A stretch of 25,097 nt of DNA, taken from Chromera velia (taxonomy: Eukaryota; Sar; Chromeraceae). Location: the NCBI GenBank assembly GCA_018398765.1, contig JAHBMJ010002799.1:70001-95097 (forward strand). The letters are read 5' to 3'. Of this stretch, positions 19,001 to 24,482 are shown in pieces (the stretch's first letter is position 1; each line of letters opens with the position of its first letter). The notes below the pieces were generated by a model, which was given only the letters and a program-made list of their open reading frames with translations, ran no database searches and had not been told where the DNA came from. The translations under genes and the position numbers were made by a program.

Positions 19001-19966
19001 GGTGATTGCAAAAGAGGGCAGGCGAATGCAATTTTAGATGAAGCTTGCAGATCCTCGAATAGGCTTTGATCATTTGAAACTAGTGGAAGCCTCGGCTAAA
19101 AAGGGCGGAAGGAGGCACAGTGATTCCATCGATGCAGAGTAAGCTGAGAATCTGCCAGCTGGTGGATCCCAGGACGGATTTCGAAGGAAGCGTCGGAAAG
19201 GAAAGAAAGGAAAAGCTAGAAGAAAAGGAAAAGACTGGTTGGAGTCTTCCCGTACCCGTTCCTTTCTTCTAGAAGAGGGGGAACAAGAAGAAGAAGAAGA
19301 AGAAGAAGAGAAGTCCGCAGATAGTGAGAGAGGGGGAAAAGGAACGCCGAGTTCCCCTCAAAGTAGACGGAGCCTCGGGGAGAGAGAAGGGTCCGAGGAG
19401 GAAAAACGTGAAGGTCAGAGAGACGCTAGCTAGCTAGCTACCTGCCTGTGCTCTGTTGGTGAGATTCTTTTATGTTAATTGGATGGGCCCCCCTTCTAGC
19501 GTGCCGGCTTATGGGCAGTGCTCGCTAGTTTGGTACCAGTCAATTGAAGGAACAGTGACTGACTGACTGACTGACTGACTGAATGACTGACTAACTGGCT
19601 GACTGACTGACTGAATGAATGAATCAATGAACGAATGAGTGAATGAATGAATACACAAAAAAGCAAGCACGCAATCCTGTTGAGTGGGAAGCGGGTCATG
19701 CAAAGAAAACAGAAAAGAATACAGAGATTTTTCTTTCTTTTTCGATTTTCACTCGCTTCTGCTTTGCGATTTCCCATTCATCATGCAGCCCCCCGACCGA
19801 CATAGTAGCATAACTACACATACTTTGATTGATTGCAGACACGTTCTCCGTGGCGGACCCAGAGGAGGAGGCGGCAGAAGAAGATCAGGATAGATTAGAA
19901 GGCGCCGGCAGCCAGACGAGTTTCTATCCGGAGAATTACAACAGATTCGGTCCACCGCGCGAATAA
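6985..19966 (+). CDS. Modular secreted/surface protein with EGF, sushi and PAN domains (about 24 exons)
   Basis: Joined by reading frame and GT/AG sites, the exons encode a signal peptide, EGF1, thirteen sushi domains (A1 B1 A2 B2 A3 B3 A4 B4 A5 B5 A6 B6 C), EGF2, EGF3, PAN1, PAN2, EGF4, EGF5, PAN3 and probably a charged tail: roughly 1500 residues if all exons are used. Each domain is one exon and every internal exon is phase 1-1, the classic exon-shuffling layout. Such modules bind proteins or glycans outside the cell; in apicomplexan relatives EGF and apple domains occur in micronemal adhesins. A role in adhesion or coat structure is inference. Exons A3, B4, B6 and C carry stops and A6 lacks its acceptor, so a full-length product requires skipping them. 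The gene may be a decaying pseudogene or rely on skipping. No transmembrane exon was found between PAN3 and the tail, so a secreted form is possible. Collapse or misassembly of the tandem array is a further caution. Confidence 0.7.
7516..7659 (+). CDS. Exon 2: EGF-like domain 1 (calcium-binding type)
   Basis: Acceptor ACTTGCAG, donor GTACCG, 144 nt, phase 1-1. The translation begins ELSVDEC and continues to CQCGAGY and GTSC, the calcium-binding EGF pattern. The second cysteine position is Tyr (HNYD, codon TAT at 7554-7556), leaving five cysteines and one unpaired disulfide partner. Confidence 0.78.
7660..8114 (+). other. Intron 2, leading into the sushi array
   Basis: A 455-nt intron between EGF1 and sushi A1. 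Its sequence differs from the B-to-A introns within the array, so the left edge of the tandem duplication lies at or near the start of exon A1. Confidence 0.6.
8115..8336 (+). CDS. Exon 3: sushi (CCP) domain A1
   Basis: 222 nt, phase 1-1, between CACGCAG and GTCGGC. The four sushi cysteines and the tryptophan are present: LCDETSD, YTCDNGYSL, FSCTGD, LTWKG and PTCS. No stop codon. FLGV replaces the SLGV of most other A copies. Confidence 0.82.
8337..8700 (+). other. Intron A1-B1 with open frame coding a membrane-like helix
   Basis: A 364-nt intron (GTCGGC ... ACGTGCAG). Read through from exon A1, the frame stays open to a stop at 8615-8617 and includes the hydrophobic run HLLAFVLVLSLIGLSVYF. 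The equivalent introns after A4, A5 and A6 are also open through this region; those after A2 and A3 are not. Confidence 0.55.
8701..8922 (+). CDS. Exon 4: sushi domain B1
   Basis: 222 nt, phase 1-1, ACGTGCAG to GTACAA. It encodes ITCDETSD, YTCDNGYSL, FSCTRD, STWKG and PTCS, so all four cysteines and Trp are intact. Arg replaces the usual Gly in FSCTGD. Confidence 0.82.
8923..9267 (+). other. Intron B1-A2 (purine-rich)
   Basis: A 345-nt intron repeated in each unit. It has a strongly purine-rich plus strand around 9020-9120 and a pyrimidine tract before ACTACAG. Its open frames change between copies, so I see no coding function. Confidence 0.6.
9268..9489 (+). CDS. Exon 5: sushi domain A2
   Basis: 222 nt, phase 1-1, acceptor ACTACAG, donor GTCGGC. 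All four cysteines and Trp are present (VSCDETSN, YTCDNGYSL, FSCTGD, STWKG, PTCL). There is no stop. Confidence 0.82.
9854..10075 (+). CDS. Exon 6: sushi domain B2
   Basis: 222 nt, phase 1-1, acceptor ACGTGCAG, donor GTACAA. All four cysteines and Trp are present. Copy-specific changes are QRPD for QRAD and TCNNGY for TCDNGY. There is no stop. Confidence 0.82.
10421..10642 (+). pseudogene. Exon 7: sushi domain A3, disabled by a stop codon
   Basis: 222 nt with intact acceptor (ACTACAG) and donor (GTCGGC), but TAG at 10477-10479 replaces the CAG found in the other A copies. The third sushi cysteine is also Tyr (TAC at 10585-10587). Skipping this phase 1-1 exon would keep the frame. Confidence 0.85.
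11002..11223 (+). CDS. Exon 8: sushi domain B3
   Basis: 222 nt, phase 1-1, acceptor ACGTGCAG, donor GTGCAA. It encodes VTCDETSD, YTCDNGYSL, FSCTGD, STWKG and STCS: all four cysteines and Trp present, no stop. Ala and Ser replace Thr and Pro near the end. Confidence 0.82.
11565..11786 (+). CDS. Exon 9: sushi domain A4
   Basis: 222 nt, phase 1-1, acceptor ACTATAG, donor GTCGGC. All four cysteines and Trp are kept (VSCDKTSD, YTCDNGYSL, FSCTGD, SMWKG, PTCS). It is the most amino-acid-divergent intact A copy (DKTSDIQSN, NNAAAV, SLAVSMW). There is no stop. Confidence 0.8.
12151..12372 (+). pseudogene. Exon 10: sushi domain B4, disabled by a stop codon
   Basis: 222 nt with splice sites ACGTGTAG and GTACGA. 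The conserved sushi tryptophan codon is TAG (12345-12347) where sister copies have TGG. The rest of the domain, including its four cysteines, is intact. Exon skipping would preserve the frame. Confidence 0.85.
12714..12935 (+). CDS. Exon 11: sushi domain A5
   Basis: 222 nt, phase 1-1, acceptor ACTGCAG, donor GTGGAC. Four cysteines and Trp are intact. Changes are YICDNRYSL for YTCDNGYSL. There is no stop. Confidence 0.82.
13296..13520 (+). CDS. Exon 12: sushi domain B5, one cysteine lost
   Basis: 225 nt, phase 1-1, acceptor ACGTATAG, donor GTGCGA. An extra in-frame codon gives TCDINGYSL instead of TCDNGYSL. The third sushi cysteine is Tyr (TAC at 13463-13465), so one disulfide cannot form. 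The frame is otherwise open. Confidence 0.78.
13862..14083 (+). pseudogene. Exon 13: sushi domain A6, acceptor site destroyed
   Basis: The body aligns with the other A copies for 222 nt and is open, but the acceptor reads CTGACTGCAA where sisters read CTGACTGCAG or ACTACAG, so the AG is gone (A at 13861). The second sushi cysteine is also Tyr (TAC at 13978-13980). The exon is probably skipped, unless a nearby cryptic AG is used. Confidence 0.8.
14443..14664 (+). pseudogene. Exon 14: sushi domain B6, two stops, A/B chimera
   Basis: 222 nt with good sites (ACGTGTAG, GTAAGC). The first part is B-like (CTGGGGTCTAACGTCCAG). It then switches to A-like sequence (GCAGACTCATCG, AGACAGGAAGCAC) and ends with a unique segment (TCTAHAYGVSTWKG). 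In-frame stops are TGA at 14502-14504 and TAG at 14517-14519. It marks the right edge of the array. Confidence 0.82.
14665..15007 (+). other. Intron between B6 and sushi C
   Basis: A 343-nt intron with donor GTAAGC and acceptor TTCTGCAG. It is unrelated to the repeated B-to-A intron, which confirms that the duplication stops at exon B6. Confidence 0.6.
15008..15229 (+). pseudogene. Exon 15: divergent sushi domain C, disabled
   Basis: 222 nt, phase 1-1, acceptor TTCTGCAG, donor GTAGGA. It is clearly related to the array exons (DETSDPQPNTLGS, YACNSEYALDSAAA, FTCTGDSY, STWKGTPPTCS) but diverged. The first cysteine codon is TCT (Ser) and an in-frame TAA lies at 15058-15060. It probably represents an old copy outside the recent amplification. 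Confidence 0.78.
15573..15707 (+). CDS. Exon 16: EGF-like domain 2 (calcium-binding)
   Basis: 135 nt, phase 1-1, acceptor TGCTTGCAG, donor GTCAGC. It opens DMDECTDN and runs through HDCDTVATC, GSFTCTC and GVTCD: six cysteines plus the D-x-D-E calcium-binding start, so the domain is complete. Confidence 0.85.
15984..16127 (+). CDS. Exon 17: EGF-like domain 3 (calcium-binding)
   Basis: 144 nt, phase 1-1, acceptor AATACAG, donor GTGAGC. It encodes DINECINS, HTCDYGAGC, GSFSCNC and GTSCR: six cysteines and the D-I-N-E calcium motif, so it looks functional. Confidence 0.85.
16390..16656 (+). CDS. Exon 18: PAN/apple-like domain 1
   Basis: 267 nt, phase 1-1, acceptor GTCGTGCAG, donor GTAAGT. The pattern is a Cys near the start (SCRSHEYY), then VDNCESLCDQD, VDCFYFTWW, DCQRRGCDMF and PKFC at the end, which fits the PAN/apple fold (paired cysteines around a helix, then a C-x-x-F strand). 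PAN domains bind proteins or carbohydrates; the ligand here is unknown. Confidence 0.75.
16657..16981 (+). other. Intron between PAN1 and PAN2
   Basis: A 325-nt intron, GTAAGT to CATGCAG, pyrimidine-rich in the middle. No coding signal seen. Confidence 0.6.
16982..17191 (+). CDS. Exon 19: PAN/apple-like domain 2
   Basis: 210 nt, phase 1-1, acceptor GCATGCAG, donor GTCGGC. It encodes SCYDQGL, VECSKLCTDDGSCKYFGY, QNCSLH and GPVMCG, a compact PAN domain with six cysteines, shorter than the first. Several NxS/T sites (NCS, NNT) suggest glycosylation. Confidence 0.76.
17192..17591 (+). other. Intron between PAN2 and EGF4
   Basis: A 400-nt intron with a long T-rich tract near 17277-17292 and acceptor CTGCTGCAG. 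It contains open frames on both strands but no domain. Confidence 0.55.
17592..17711 (+). CDS. Exon 20: EGF-like domain 4, five cysteines
   Basis: 120 nt, phase 1-1, acceptor CTGCTGCAG, donor GTCAGT. It encodes EKNECTLS, HNCDPAANYTN, GSFVCNC and SGCHG. The third EGF cysteine position is Tyr (TAC at 17642-17644), which creates an N-Y-T sequence. The domain is short and lacks one disulfide partner. Confidence 0.75.
17712..18002 (+). other. Intron between EGF4 and EGF5
   Basis: A 291-nt intron, GTCAGT to GATGGACAG. The 3' end is less pyrimidine-rich than those of its neighbours, so the acceptor position is slightly less certain, but it is the one that keeps phase 1 and the domain start. Confidence 0.5.
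18003..18155 (+). CDS. Exon 21: degenerate EGF-like domain 5
   Basis: 153 nt, phase 1-1, donor GTCAGT. The core HDCDYGATC and GSFACAC is clearly EGF, close to domain 3. The first cysteine (DEY, TAT at 18008-18010) and the last (TFYQ, TAC at 18149-18151) are both Tyr. The fold is probably compromised, though the frame is open. Confidence 0.7.
18156..18464 (+). other. Intron between EGF5 and PAN3
   Basis: A 309-nt intron with donor GTCAGT and acceptor CCAAGCAG after a T-rich tract. No coding function seen. Confidence 0.6.
18465..18722 (+). CDS. Exon 22: PAN/apple-like domain 3
   Basis: 258 nt, phase 1-1, acceptor CAAGCAG, donor GTGAGT. It encodes SCYDPGIY, AHCFAYPGCWYFSWWDYEY, GRCLLQKD and GGKFY. 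The FSWW motif matches FTWW of the first PAN domain, so the two are related copies. If the donor is not used, the frame ends 17 codons later at a stop (18770-18772) after a short hydrophobic run, an alternative C-terminus. Confidence 0.76.
18723..19158 (+). other. Intron after PAN3
   Basis: I searched this stretch for a phase 1-1 exon encoding a membrane helix and found none that avoids stops and has good splice sites. It contains a poly-C run near 18880-18887. Confidence 0.4.
19159..19413 (+). CDS. Exon 23 (uncertain): highly charged tail segment
   Basis: A 255-nt stretch between a weak acceptor (CTGCCAG) and donor GTCAGA is open in phase 1-1. It would encode a Lys/Arg-rich segment (RRKRRKGKKGKARRKGKD), then an acidic run of Glu, then Ser/Arg/Glu-rich sequence. 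Purine-rich DNA stays open by chance in more than one frame, so the coding case is modest. The final exon would also join in frame directly to exon 22. Confidence 0.33.
19284..19312 (+). repeat. (GAA)n microsatellite
   Basis: A run of about nine GAA-type trinucleotides. If coding, it gives the poly-glutamate of the proposed exon 23. Confidence 0.8.
19554..19654 (+). repeat. (GACT)n / (GAAT)n tetranucleotide repeat
   Basis: Tandem GACT units grade into GAAT units over about 100 bp with scattered changes. It lies in the intron between exons 23 and 24. Confidence 0.85.
19839..19966 (+). CDS. Exon 24 (probable terminal exon): acidic C-terminus
   Basis: Acceptor TTGATTGCAG, then a phase-1 frame giving TFSVADPEEEAAEEDQDRLE and ending SFYPENYNRFGPPRE, with stop TAA at 19964-19966. 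The tail is acidic and tyrosine-containing, like a short cytoplasmic or secreted tail. AATAAA overlaps the stop codon and may act as the polyadenylation signal. Confidence 0.5.
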
Positions 19967-20080
19967 AAACACATCCTGTGAATTTTGTCAGTATGTTGAT
20001 TTTCTTCGGTGAGAGCTAGAGCAGTTTTCGCTGTACATTCTCGTAATTTGAAAATGAGTTAACAAATGCGCTTAATTGTC
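19967..20080 (+). other. Probable 3' UTR and flank of the modular gene
   Basis: An AT-rich stretch after the stop codon. AATAAA at 19962-19967 is the best polyadenylation signal. No further domain exon is recognisable. Confidence 0.35.
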
Positions 20081-20310
20081 GCTTGCAGATCTAGGATCAA
20101 TTTCATCTCCGTTTACTTTCATACAGAAAATGTATTTCATATAGCTCTGTATGAAAGAATTCTGTATGAAAGTAAACGCTTACAGATCTAGCATCAATTT
20201 CATCTCCGTTTACTTTTATACAGAATAAGAAATTATATTTCATACAGCTCTGTATGAAACAATTCTGATGAAAGTAAACGCTTGCAGATCCAGCTTCAAT
20301 TTCATCTCCG
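20081..20310 (+). repeat. Tandem repeat with internal foldback arms
   Basis: The block GCTTGCAGATCTAG-ATCAATTTCATCTCCG starts at 20081, 20178 and 20280 (periods 97 and 102). Between blocks lie inverted arms: 20110-20128 pairs perfectly with 20160-20178 over 19 bp, and 20207-20225 pairs with 20263-20280 with minor changes. Each block also carries a CAG resembling a splice acceptor. It looks like a foldback or MITE-type insertion duplicated in place. Confidence 0.85.
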
Positions 20311-20415
20311 TGTTTGCAGCTAAAAGCAGCTACAAGAGGAACGTAGAAGGCCATACAGAAGCCAAGTCTTCGGACAGTGAGGGTTCGTTTGTTTCCTTCC
20401 TTTTGCTGGTGATAA
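20311..20415 (+). other. Possible orphan exon fragment
   Basis: After acceptor-like GTTTGCAG (ending 20319), phase 1 reads KSSYKRNVEGHTEAKSSDSE before GGTTCG. It could be an extra 3' exon of the modular gene or chance. No domain is seen. Confidence 0.2.
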
Positions 20416-20423
20416 ATTGATTT
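20416..20423 (+). repeat. Target site duplication, left (ATTGATTT)
   Basis: Eight bases ATTGATTT, identical to those directly after the right terminal repeat at 21187-21194. An 8-bp duplication is the hAT superfamily hallmark. Confidence 0.85.
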
Positions 20424-21186
20424 CAGGGTTGCTTTTCTGGTCGGTAACAGGTCTAGTCTACCGGCAATTGCCGGTAACCGGTAATGGCCTCAGTCTGCCT
20501 TCCTTTTACCAACAAAAAAAATGATAAAAATTAGGGTCCTAAAAAAAAAAATTCGCCTGGGGTGCCAACCTTCAAAAACATGTTTTTAAGTGTTTATTGG
20601 CATTTGAAAAGCCCATTCACATACAAAAAAAAAATAAAAAAAATATTTAAAAAATATAAATTTTTAATTGCTTCACCCCTATAAGTGGCAAAAAGTTTTA
20701 ACAGCTCTATGACAGCGTCTGTCTGACAACCTTCGAGGCCTCAGACATCAGCTTTTAGCGGCGGGTCTTTCTTTGGAGGCTGGAGCACTGGATTGGGGGG
20801 ACCGCCCAAACTTTGATGCGGACTCTTTCCGTTGTTGGAATCGCGCGGGTGCATCTGTCTAGGCCAGTTGTGGTCATTACGGCCAGCGGTTCTCTGTTTT
20901 TGGGCGCCAAGTGCAAGACGGGACCCATCGCTTCGACCTGCATCATCTTCAAGCACACTGGCCGCATAGCTGTCCCTATAGATGACACATTGACTTTTTG
21001 AATTGACCTTAAGTCTAGCCTTAAGTGATTGATTGATTGACTTATAACCTAGGACTTAGGTTATTCAAAAGTATTACTGACTGTTAGAATTTTGCCTAGT
21101 CTTTGCCAACTACCAGCAAACTCGGCCGGTAATTACCGGTTACCAGTAATGAAACTTGTCTACCGCCGAAAAAATCGGCAACCCTG
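20424..21186. mobile_element. Non-autonomous hAT-like DNA transposon (763 bp)
   Basis: The ends are CAGGGTTGC and GCAACCCTG, perfect 9-bp terminal inverted repeats of hAT type, flanked by identical 8-bp ATTGATTT duplications. Subterminal regions hold CCGGTAA-type motifs and two 14-bp palindromes (CCGGCAATTGCCGG on the left, CCGGTAATTACCGG on the right) that may be transposase sites. The left interior is A/T-rich. The middle (about 20740-21000) is GC-balanced with short open frames on both strands but no transposase similarity that I can see, so it may be filler or a captured fragment. Exact target duplications suggest a fairly recent insertion. Confidence 0.87.
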
Positions 21187-21194
21187 ATTGATTT
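21187..21194 (+). repeat. Target site duplication, right (ATTGATTT)
   Basis: Identical to the eight bases at 20416-20423. Confidence 0.85.
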
Positions 21195-21445
21195 GCTCTT
21201 TCTTGAAAACACGACCACAAATGGGAAGGAAAGGGATGCCTGATCTCTCTCTGTCTTTGTCACTTTCGCAAAAGTTTGCTCCTTCTGTCGCAAGCGATCT
21301 TGGAGGCTTTTTGCTTCAAAGCAGCAGACCAACGAGGCTCGTACAGGTAGGTGTCTTGTCTGTTTACATCGATCGATGCATGGATTTGAAGGCAAGGCAG
21401 AAGGCGTGTAATAAGTGAGTTGATGAAACGAAAGTCACTCTTGTA

Positions 21446-21446
<1 letters not shown>
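21195..21446. other. Intergenic, no gene recognised
   Basis: Short frames on both strands without motifs. Confidence 0.35.
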
Positions 21447-21503
<57 letters not shown>

Positions 21504-21546
21504 TTGTATGTGTGTATGTGTGTGTGTGTGTGTGTGTGTATGTGTG
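21447..21546 (+). repeat. (CT)n then (TG)n microsatellite
   Basis: About 50 bp of CT dinucleotides with a few changes, then about 45 bp of TG/TATG. A plus-strand frame through it is low-complexity and not coding. Confidence 0.9.
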
Positions 21547-21608
21547 TTACCCCTAAGAAGCCTTCCTATGACCCTATGGTCTGTCAATCAAACTCCGGGC
21601 TTTAGCAG

Positions 21609-21718
21609 CCTGGCGCCTTCGGCGCCAGAGCTTTGACGATAGAAAGCTCATTCTTTCTAGTATGCAATATCGTCAAGGCTCTGGCGGCAGAAAGCTAATT
21701 CTTTCTAGTATGGAATAT
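21609..21718. repeat. Hairpins with direct repeats
   Basis: CTGGCGCC-TTC-GGCGCCAG (about 21610-21628) is a perfect 8-bp stem. Overlapping it, 21623-21641 pairs with 21668-21686 over 19 positions with one mismatch. A 30-bp block beginning AGAAAGCT (21641) recurs at 21689 with two differences. It may be a foldback element or the end of a transposon. Confidence 0.8.
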
Positions 21719-21921
21719 ACCTCCAGTCTATTGTAGCTTAAAAATATTATAACCTAATTTAATCTAGTTTAACCCAGTTTTAAAATATTTTAGTCTCGAG
21801 GAAGGAAGGGAATAACCCTTTGATTGAACTGAAACCAGAACGCTCCCGTCTGTTTGCCCGTGCATGCAGGAGAGGTTCAGGTTATACTTAGCTGAGACAC
21901 AAGCTTTGCTCCTCTCTGTGC

Positions 21922-22635
21922 ATGACAAAGGAGTCGGGAGAGCTTGAGAGGGGAGGTATTTTCCTCTCTCGTGACGAATTTATACAGAAGGTGAGTGGGA
22001 AAAGGGGGGATGAGTCTGGGGATGCATGTATTTCTCTTTTTTGTGACAGACTTCTTGTAATGTTTTTCAAGAAGGTGCTTCCTGATAAGTCGATCAGATC
22101 TGTCAATGCCAGTAAGGATGATATCAAGGCATAACATTGTGTGAGGAGGGTTCCAAGAAGGGGAATTCTTGCTACAGGCAGACAGACATTCGACATGAAC
22201 GTTAAACGTCTGTGTGAACTGAATGGATGGTCAATGATGGAGATACTGAAAGGGAAGTCGATTTTTATTCGCCTTCTGCTTGCTGACTGCCCAAAGTTCA
22301 GGGTTTTTTACTTTCGTCAGTTCGAATTGATCAGAAAGGAAGTTGCTCCGCAGAGCTCAGTTCATCTGAGACTCCTGCCATCAAAACTCAAGAACTTGAA
22401 ACAAATGCTCGACAATACATACAAGGTTTGTTTTAATACTCCTTCTGAATTGCATGGTAACTCGCATGATGATTGCCCGTGCATTCGAATCGCTCGACTT
22501 CTCGATTTGCCCCTTCTGGAGGGACATGCATGTGCACTTCTTTCTTCTTCTCCGTCTCTCCGTTCGCTTTTCTCTCTCTCTTTGGATTTCTCGTCCTCAT
22601 GTATGGCCGAACAGTGGATCGTGGGCAATGGTTGA
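21922..22635 (+). pseudogene. Probable 5' part of decayed retroelement ORF
   Basis: One plus-strand frame is open from 21922 to 22635 except for a TAA at 22132-22134. Sequence such as DEFIQKVSGKRGDESGD and VFYFRQFELIRKEVA is hydrophilic and gene-like, but I recognise no domain. It lies directly upstream of the reverse transcriptase frame, with a frame change between, so it is probably the N-terminal part of the same element. Confidence 0.45.
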
Positions 22636-22796
22636 GAAGGGGATTAACTTTTTTGTTTCTTCTCTTGTCTCCCCAAGGGGTTGTGGGAGGGGATGTCTCG
22701 GCTCTGCCCGGCATGGTCAGGGGAGGGGGGGTGATGGAGGTGTGTCTGCGGCGGTTATGGCAGACCTAAGGGAGAGGTGGGTGACTGCTCTTTTAT

Positions 22797-24482
22797 GTGC
22801 TCCATGCTCTGAGGAGGGGGCCTCCCCTTCCGAAAAAGGCTGGGATGGTGAAAAAGTTGTTGGATGTGTTGGCTGTTGTTCCGGTGGATAAGGCTCAAGG
22901 TGATCTAGCCTTTCTATGTGCATGGAAGTACAGTCAAGCTATAAGAGCAGCTTTTATAGATAACCGATCGTATGCTGTCTTGCAACAGGCGGACTTTGAT
23001 TGCGCTATTAATGATCTGGCGAGTGGCATCGCGGACTAGTCTGCTGCCCTGAAGTCTTTTCTTTTATGTTTTGGTTCTCTGAATAGAAGGAAGCATCGTT
23101 TTGGGACTGGTCTTCTATGGGCAAAAAGGAAATTTTGGGGGGACGATGGTCGGTTGCCCGCGGGCTGGTCGTTTATCAAATACCGCCCGCTCGTCTCGTA
23201 TGCCTTGCATGGACGTAAGTCTCTCTTTTCCTTTGCATGTAAATGTTTAAATGGCCTGCTTCGTTACTTCGGCCCTCACTGTGACTTGAACTCAACTTTT
23301 TCTTTTTAAGAATGTGTGTCTGTATTCAACGCCGGGTATGGACGTTCCGCTGATCGGTCCGAACAGCTTTCGCTGAAGCCTGACTGGCCTGTTGGTCACA
23401 TTAAGATGGTTGTTGATGATATCAAGGCTTTTTTCCCCTTCTTCCCATGCGATGCCTTTCTGTTGTCACTTAGAAAGTTCGTCGTGAGGGTGAAGGCAGA
23501 ATCTCGACACAGATATATCGTTCTGCCAAAGTTCCGTCCTTTCTGTAAGAAGGAGGCTGGGGGGGCATGTGGAGAGGTATGGGTATCACGCAGACAATAT
23601 GTGAAGCCTGCTGCCTTCTTGTCCTCTCATAACAGATTCGCAGATGCCATCTCATACCCTATTGATGTCCTACCGGAGATCGTTGACCTTGACTTTCGTA
23701 CTAATTTTATTCATGTTCATGGACGACTGATTCGACAGAAGGAAGGCTTCCCTCAGGGGAGTCCATACTCTCCTGGAGGGGCAAGATTCTTTGCAGCCTG
23801 GCAACAGTTTTTGGTTGCTGACTCTTTCTCTGTTTCATCTTGGGAAGGTAAGTTATGGTTTGGTACATGATATATGGATGACCGCTCTCTTTTTATTCAT
23901 TTTCCTGGCTGTGCTTCTTCTGATGTAATGAGTCTTTGGGATGGGAGTCCTCCTGTGTTACTTTTACAGGAAGATCTTTACAGTCCTGAATGTGTCTTGG
24001 AAAGGCAGAGGGGCTCCACGGTGCTGGGGCTTCGGATTTTCTTCCTCTAACAGACACCCCCTGTTTTACTTTTTACAGCTGCAAACCCTAATCGGGATGC
24101 TCTCATCGAATGGTATCATAACCTGTATGCTTTTTCCTTTTTGTGCCTCCATGATTTTGATAATGCTCTTCCATTCCCCTCCTTCCCTACCTTGAAGAGA
24201 GTTAGATTCATCCATAGTTTTTCTTGCATTCCTTGGTTGCAGGGAATGATCGGACAGAATCTGATGAGTTTGAATCTATTGTGTTCCTTGTTTTCCTGTA
24301 ATGCCCCTGCTTGTGTTTTTGTTGATGAACTGACTTTTCTTTTTCTTGAATGCTTTCTTCTTCGTTGGCCTTTTCGTTTTCTCGTGAAGGTTTTTTCTGA
24401 TGTCATTGCTCGTTTAAGGAGTCCTTCGTTGATCGCATTATGGAATGAAAGGACTTTCTTTCTTTTTACTGTTCTTGGTTGA
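22797..24482 (+). pseudogene. Reverse transcriptase remnant of a retroelement
   Basis: A single frame runs 1.7 kb with in-frame stops at 23037, 23307, 23868 and 24048. Reverse transcriptase motifs appear in order: a finger motif (FIKYRPLVSY, about 23178-23207), motif A (MVVDDIKAFFPFFP, about 23406-23447), motif B (FPQGSPYSPGGARFF, about 23748-23792) and the catalytic YMDD at 23871-23882, directly after the TGA at 23868-23870. A long C-terminal region ends near 24482 without a recognised domain. No long terminal repeats, protease, integrase or endonuclease were found, so the class (non-LTR, Penelope-like or other) stays open. Several stops mark it as dead. Confidence 0.78.

Noticed and set aside
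18774-19073. Minus-strand 99-codon frame within the intron after PAN3
   Set aside because: Antisense to intron and low-complexity sequence, no domain.
20741-21001. Open frames inside the hAT-like element as a transposase
   Set aside because: They are under 80 codons, on both strands, with no DDE or hAT dimerisation motif visible.
21420-21605. Plus-strand frame through the CT/TG tract
   Set aside because: It is a translated microsatellite (Leu/Ser then Val/Cys repeats).
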